From assembly GCF_007750855.1 (NCBI RefSeq), contig NZ_CP036291.1, forward strand, positions 868,001-932,000: 64,000 nucleotides of DNA, written 5' to 3'. Position 1 is the first letter of the stretch, and each line of letters begins with the position of its first letter. This stretch comes from Pirellulimonas nuda. Lineage in GTDB: Bacteria > Planctomycetota > Planctomycetia > Pirellulales > Lacipirellulaceae. The position numbers were made by a program, and so were the translations under genes. This document shows positions 60,782 to 64,000 of this stretch, one piece after another. The notes below the pieces were generated by a model that had not been told where the DNA came from, made no database searches, and saw nothing but the letters and a program-made list of their open reading frames with translations.

Positions 60782-60843
60782 GCCGGTGGCGAGGACGCCC
60801 CGGCTCACAAGCGCTTGTGAGCCGGGGCGTCCTCGCCACCGGC
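60782..60843. repeat. Perfect 62-bp palindrome (family M)
   Basis: Two perfectly complementary 31-base arms meet without a loop, centred on CACAAGCGCTTGTG. Outer words are GCCGGTGGCGAGGACGCCCC. It lies between the small lipoprotein gene and tRNA-Leu. Such a perfect palindrome would extrude as a cruciform or fold as a long RNA hairpin; family resemblance to the other palindromes is in the AAGCG..CGCTT core. Confidence 0.95.
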
Positions 60844-60861
60844 GCAGTGCGTACTACGCCA

Positions 60862-60912
60862 GCTACAAGTACCGGACCAACAACAAGTACCGGGCCAACA
60901 ACCAGTACCGGA
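60862..60912. repeat. Tandem AAGTACCGGACCAACAAC repeats abutting tRNA-Leu
   Basis: Two and a half units of about 18 bases (AAGTACCGGACCAACAAC, AAGTACCGGGCCAACAAC, then CAGTACCGG) run into the 3' end of tRNA-Leu. The last unit shares ACCGG with the tRNA end, so the array may have arisen by duplication at the tRNA 3' end. Confidence 0.7.
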
Positions 60913-60989
60913 GGTGGGACTTGAACCCACACGCCCTTGCGGGCACTGGATTTTGAATCCAGCGCGTCTGCCAATTCCGCCACTCCGGC
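60907..60989 (-). tRNA. tRNA-Leu (anticodon CAA)
   Basis: An 83-base class II tRNA on the minus strand: acceptor GCCGGAG / CTCCGGT, anticodon arm CTGGA-TTCAAAA-TCCAG giving CAA, a long variable arm TGCCCGCAAGGGCG and T-arm GTGGGTTCAAGTCCCAC. It reads TTG leucine codons. Confidence 0.94.
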
Positions 60990-61162
60990 ATCCTCGTTAC
61001 GACCCCTAGCTTAGGAACAAACCGGTCAGGCTTCCAGGCCGCGAGCGGGCAAACGGGAAGTGAGGCCCGCCACTGGTTGATTGCCACGGCCGAGCCGACC
61101 ATAGTGACGCTTTCTGCTAGCAGTGGATTGCCTACCCTTTACGTCCCACCCAGAGAGAAGTC

Positions 61163-61345
61163 ATGTCCAAGTTGCATTTGTTTGCCGGTACGTTGATCCT
61201 TGGCGCATCGCTGGCCGCGGTCGGTTGCGAGAAGCCGGCCGCCGCGCCCCCCGCCACCCCCCCCGCGCCGGCTGAAGGCGACAAGGCCGACGCCCCCGAA
61301 GTCGACGTCGACGTCGACACCGACAAAGAGCCGGCGGCCGAATAG
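61163..61345 (+). CDS. Small acidic lipoprotein
   Basis: A 60-residue lipoprotein: MSKLHLFAGTLILGASLAAV then GC (lipobox AVGC), a Pro/Ala linker and an acidic end (EVDVDVDTDKEPAAE). GAGAGAAG before the ATG is a good ribosome-binding site. No family known. A GC-rich hairpin follows 25 bases after the stop codon. A second small lipoprotein with similar design is at 61685-62011. Confidence 0.72.
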   Translation: MSKLHLFAGTLILGASLAAVGCEKPAAAPPATPPAPAEGDKADAPEVDVDVDTDKEPAAE

Positions 61346-61370
61346 GCCCGCGAGGGAAACAAACATCCTG

Positions 61371-61399
61371 GCGGCCGCCGCGCAAAACGCGGCGGCCGC
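61371..61399 (+). terminator. Strong hairpin after the small lipoprotein gene
   Basis: A perfect 12-bp stem GCGGCCGCCGCG / CGCGGCGGCCGC with loop CAAAA. No T-run follows, so termination may be Rho-dependent or the hairpin may serve as an RNA-stability element. The remaining gap to 61684 has a smaller GCAGCC/GGCTGC hairpin at about 61619-61636 and nothing else of note. Confidence 0.55.
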
Positions 61400-61684
61400 A
61401 CCAGGGTACCTCTGCTCGGCGCGTCCGAACCCTTCGATTCGAGACCTTCTGTCCGAGCCCTACCAATCGTCCGGCCATGGCCGGTCTGGCTGCTCCCTTC
61501 ATTGCGGCAGCGGCGCCACCCGGCTGAGCGTCCGACGCCCAGCGTGGCGGCTCACGTTGCGCCCCAAAGCGGCGCCGTCACCGTCGTTGAACCGCTGTGC
61601 CCCCTTTGGCACGTTTCATGCAGCCGCTCTTGGCTGCGTCATGGCGCCGGGCCATGCAGACGAATTTCTGAAGGAGAATCCAAG

Positions 61685-62011
61685 ATGAGAAAGTTTTACC
61701 TACTGGGCGCGTCGTTGACCTGCTTGTCGCTGGCTTCGCTGGGCTGTGTCGAGCCCCAGGGCGCCTTGCCCGAGGCGCGGACCTCCAACAAACCGGCCTT
61801 GGCGGACGACGATCCGTTGGCCACCGAAACCCAGGACAAGCAAGACAGCGAGGCGATGACCGAGGAAGACACCCAAGAAATGAAGAACCAAGCGTCTGGC
61901 GCCGAGAGCGAGAACGCCAACGAAGCGGGGGCCATGAATTCTGGCGCCATGAGCGATGACGCCATGGACGACGCGACGGACGACGCGGCGGACGCAACCC
62001 CCGAGAACTAG
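61685..62011 (+). CDS. Small acidic Asp/Met/Ala-rich lipoprotein
   Basis: A 108-residue lipoprotein starting [20 protein letters not shown] then Cys (lipobox SLGC). GAAGGAG stands 9 bases before the ATG at 61685, a strong ribosome-binding site. The mature protein is low-complexity and acidic ([40 protein letters not shown]), probably unfolded. No homology recognised. With the lipoprotein at 61163 it may form a pair of envelope proteins. Confidence 0.75.
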   Translation: MRKFYLLGASLTCLSLASLGCVEPQGALPEARTSNKPALADDDPLATETQDKQDSEAMTEEDTQEMKNQASGAESENANEAGAMNSGAMSDDAMDDATDDAADATPEN

Positions 62012-62104
62012 CAACAACCGGCGCCCCTCCAGCCGACCGCCCGCCCGTCCCCCACACGACGGGCGGGCCCAGCGGGAGATCGGCGTCGCGCGGCGCCAAG
62101 TGGG

Positions 62105-62174
62105 CGAGCCGGAAGCGTCCGCGCCCGAAGGGACCACCGCCGCAGTCTCTTCGGGCGCGGACGCTTCCGGCTCG
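62105..62174. repeat. CGAGCCGGAAGCGTCCGCGC palindrome (family L)
   Basis: Perfect 26-base arms at 62105-62130 and 62149-62174 with an 18-base loop GGACCACCGCCGCAGTCT. It lies in the 313-base gap between the small lipoprotein and the cyclophilin gene. Nothing else is visible there apart from the presumed promoter of the cyclophilin. Confidence 0.92.
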
Positions 62175-62324
62175 CTGCGTGAAACCGGTTCGAGCCCTTG
62201 GTCAGGGGTTGTTCCCCCCGCAACCGGGCGTCATCTTGCACGCCTTACACCGATGTTTAACTCAGGCGCCCCCGTGCTCCTCGGTCGGCCGCCCGGCTCG
62301 CAACCTACTACGAAGGAAACCCCG

Positions 62325-62759
62325 ATGAAAGTCGCTACGTTCACCACGCCCCAGGGCGAGATCCGCGTCGAGCTGTTCGAGGACAAGACTCCCAAAACGG
62401 TCGCCAACTTCGAGAAGCTGGCCGGCGAGGGTTTCTACGACGGTCTGAAGTTCCACCGCGTGATCGAGGACTTCATGATCCAGGGGGGCTGCCCCAAGGG
62501 GACCGGCACCGGCGACCCCGGCTACAAGTTTGAGGACGAGTTCCACGCCGACCTCAAGCACGACAAGCCCGGCATCCTCAGCATGGCCAACAGCGGCCCC
62601 AACACCAACGGCAGCCAGTTCTTCATCACCCACGTCCCGTGCCCCTGGCTCGACGGCAAGCACACGGTGTTCGGCGCCGTGCTGGGCGACGGCCAAGCGG
62701 TGGTCGACGCGATCAAGCAGGGGGACAAGATGGAGAAGGTGACCGTGACCCAGGAGTGA
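62325..62759 (+). CDS. Peptidyl-prolyl cis-trans isomerase, cyclophilin type
   Basis: A 144-residue single-domain cyclophilin. The ATG at 62325 gives [20 protein letters not shown], and GAAGGAAA precedes it. Active-site segments are [19 protein letters not shown] with the catalytic Arg, [17 protein letters not shown], and [16 protein letters not shown]. No signal peptide, so cytoplasmic (PpiB-like). It assists proline-limited folding. Confidence 0.94.
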   Translation: MKVATFTTPQGEIRVELFEDKTPKTVANFEKLAGEGFYDGLKFHRVIEDFMIQGGCPKGTGTGDPGYKFEDEFHADLKHDKPGILSMANSGPNTNGSQFFITHVPCPWLDGKHTVFGAVLGDGQAVVDAIKQGDKMEKVTVTQE

Positions 62760-62806
62760 TCTTGCGCGGAGGGCGCCCAATCGCGTCGAGTAATCCGCGA
62801 GCCCCA

Positions 62807-62876
62807 ATGACCGAGCCTGAATGACCAATAGGCGCAAGCGATCGCTTGCGCCTATTGGTCATTCAGGCTTGGTCAT
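62807..62876. repeat. AATGACCGAGCCTGAATGACC palindrome (family D) with GCGATCGC core
   Basis: Two 35-base arms (62807-62841 and 62842-62876) match as complements with one mismatch, without a loop. The centre is GGCGCAAGCGATCGCTTGCG. It separates the cyclophilin and aldehyde dehydrogenase genes. Confidence 0.92.
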
Positions 62877-62977
62877 CGGTCATCCTGCTTCTCCGCGCAT
62901 CTGCGAGAGTTTTCTTCGCTGCGCGGACGCACTAGAATATCGGGCGTCCGCCCAACACTCTTCCCCGGAGTCCTCTC

Positions 62978-64000
62978 ATGTCGACCACCGTTACTACCGT
63001 CCGTCGGCCGCAGGTGAAGCAGACCCAGTGTTTCATCGGCGGCAAGTGGGTCGACTCGGCCAGCGGCAAGACTTTTGAGACGATCCACCCCGCCACCGAA
63101 GAAGTGATCGCCGAGGTGGCCGAGGGGGACGCCGAGGACATCGACGCCGCGGTCGACGCGGCCCGCGAGGCGTTCGATCACGGCCCGTGGACGAAGATGG
63201 ACGCCCGCGACCGAGGCCGGCTGATGTACCGCTTCGCCGACCTGCTCGAGGAAGAGGCGGACGAGCTGGCGGGGCTCGAGACGCTGGACAACGGCAAGCC
63301 GATCCGCGACAGCAAGGGCGCCGACATCCCGCTGGTGATCGACACCATCCGTTACTACGCCGGCTGGGCGGACAAGCTGCAGGGCTCGACGATCCCGGTC
63401 CGCGGCGACCACTTTTGCTACACCCGCCGCGAGGCGGTGGGCGTGGTGGGGCAGATCATCCCGTGGAACTTCCCGGCGCTCATGGCGGCCTGGAAGTGGG
63501 GCCCGGCGCTGGCGACCGGCTGCACCATCGTGATGAAGCCCGCCGAGCAGACGCCGCTGTCGTGCCTGCGGATGGCCAAGCTGGCCCAGGAGGCGGGCAT
63601 CCCCGACGGCGTGATCAACGTGGTGCCCGGTTACGGCCCGACCGCCGGCGCCGCGCTGGTGCGGCACCCGGGCGTCGACAAGATCGCCTTTACCGGCGAG
63701 GGAGCCACGGCCAAGATTATCCAGAAGGAAGCGGCCGAGACGGTCAAGCGGCTGACGTTCGAGCTGGGGGGCAAGAGCCCCAACGTGGTGTTCGCGGACG
63801 CGGACCTGGACGCCGCGATCGCCGGCGCCCACTTCGGCCTCTACTTCAACCAGGGGCAGTGCTGCTGCGCCGGCAGCCGCGTGTTTGTTGAGGACTCCGT
63901 GCACGACCAGTTCGTCGAGCGTCTGGCGGGGATGAACTCTGCCCGGCAGGTGGGCGACCCCTTCGACCCTGCTACCGAGCAGGGCCCGCAGGTCGACAAG
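62978..64000 (+). CDS. Aldehyde dehydrogenase (partial, runs off the window)
   Basis: The first 341 residues of an NAD(P)-dependent aldehyde dehydrogenase; no stop before the window edge. The start is the ATG at 62978 ([17 protein letters not shown]). Family landmarks are [34 protein letters not shown] with the catalytic Asn, [20 protein letters not shown] in place of the common [24 protein letters not shown] with the general-base Glu, and [16 protein letters not shown] with the nucleophilic Cys. It is closest to the betaine/acetaldehyde ALDH group. The substrate is not determined. Confidence 0.92.
   Translation, partial: MSTTVTTVRRPQVKQTQCFIGGKWVDSASGKTFETIHPATEEVIAEVAEGDAEDIDAAVDAAREAFDHGPWTKMDARDRGRLMYRFADLLEEEADELAGLETLDNGKPIRDSKGADIPLVIDTIRYYAGWADKLQGSTIPVRGDHFCYTRREAVGVVGQIIPWNFPALMAAWKWGPALATGCTIVMKPAEQTPLSCLRMAKLAQEAGIPDGVINVVPGYGPTAGAALVRHPGVDKIAFTGEGATAKIIQKEAAETVKRLTFELGGKSPNVVFADADLDAAIAGAHFGLYFNQGQCCCAGSRVFVEDSVHDQFVERLAGMNSARQVGDPFDPATEQGPQVDK

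Overview
The window is GC-rich chromosomal DNA from a bacterium of the phylum Planctomycetota, most likely the order Pirellulales. This rests on several lineage markers in the sequence: a DUF1559 pilin-like protein ending in H-X9-DG, a secreted subtilase with the planctomycete LEARQVMSAD-type N-terminal motif, two PEP-CTERM proteins (one with dockerin-like EF-hand repeats), a DUF1080 glycoside hydrolase-like protein, and a TPR protein with two RNA-polymerase alpha C-terminal domains. The genus cannot be fixed from the sequence alone.

Layout. 0-13.6 kb holds mostly housekeeping and exported enzymes: lipoprotein hydrolase, SRPBCC protein, HExxH peptidase-like protein, rph, DUF1080 protein, tRNA-Arg(CCG), LpxH-like phosphoesterase, miaE, SDR, pyrC and a large secreted subtilase. 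13.6-34.0 kb is one divergently transcribed surface-polysaccharide locus. Its leftward arm carries capE-capF-capG (UDP-N-acetyl-L-fucosamine synthesis), a WbuB-like glycosyltransferase, a sulfotransferase, a DegT aminotransferase, a fused phosphoglycosyl transferase-flippase, a polymerase, a methyltransferase and a second glycosyltransferase. Its rightward arm carries Wza, Wzc (with a Gly-Tyr tail), an O-antigen ligase/polymerase with a repeat-type C-terminus, and a long PglF/CapD-type dehydratase. Together they describe a Wzx/Wzy-type, amino-sugar-containing and probably sulfated polysaccharide.

34.0-38.5 kb is an accessory stretch with two toxin-antitoxin pairs (VapBC-like, DUF433/DUF5615), a PEP-CTERM protein, rhaM and many repeats. 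38.5-46.2 kb holds purD and a respiratory maturation cluster: a cupredoxin-like protein, a dihaem cytochrome c lipoprotein, haem A synthase, haem O synthase and an ABC-2 exporter. 46.3-64 kb holds a PQQ-propeller protein, a ChlI/MoxR-like AAA ATPase, a PIN protein with a possible partner, nitroreductase, DUF1559 and PEP-CTERM proteins, a GspF-like protein, an HNH nuclease, ferredoxin, tgt, the TPR/dual-alphaCTD protein, tRNA-Thr(CGT), tRNA-Leu(CAA), small lipoproteins, a cyclophilin and the 5' part of an aldehyde dehydrogenase.

The most unusual genome-level feature is a dense set of dispersed palindromic elements of more than a dozen different arm sequences. They fill the gaps between genes, often supply a stop or start codon, and twice sit in frame inside coding sequences. 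Several unrelated arm families share a central core related to GCAAGCGATCGCTTGC. A separate 184-186 bp element occurs twice with identical internal spacing. No rRNA, CRISPR array, prophage or transposase gene was seen.
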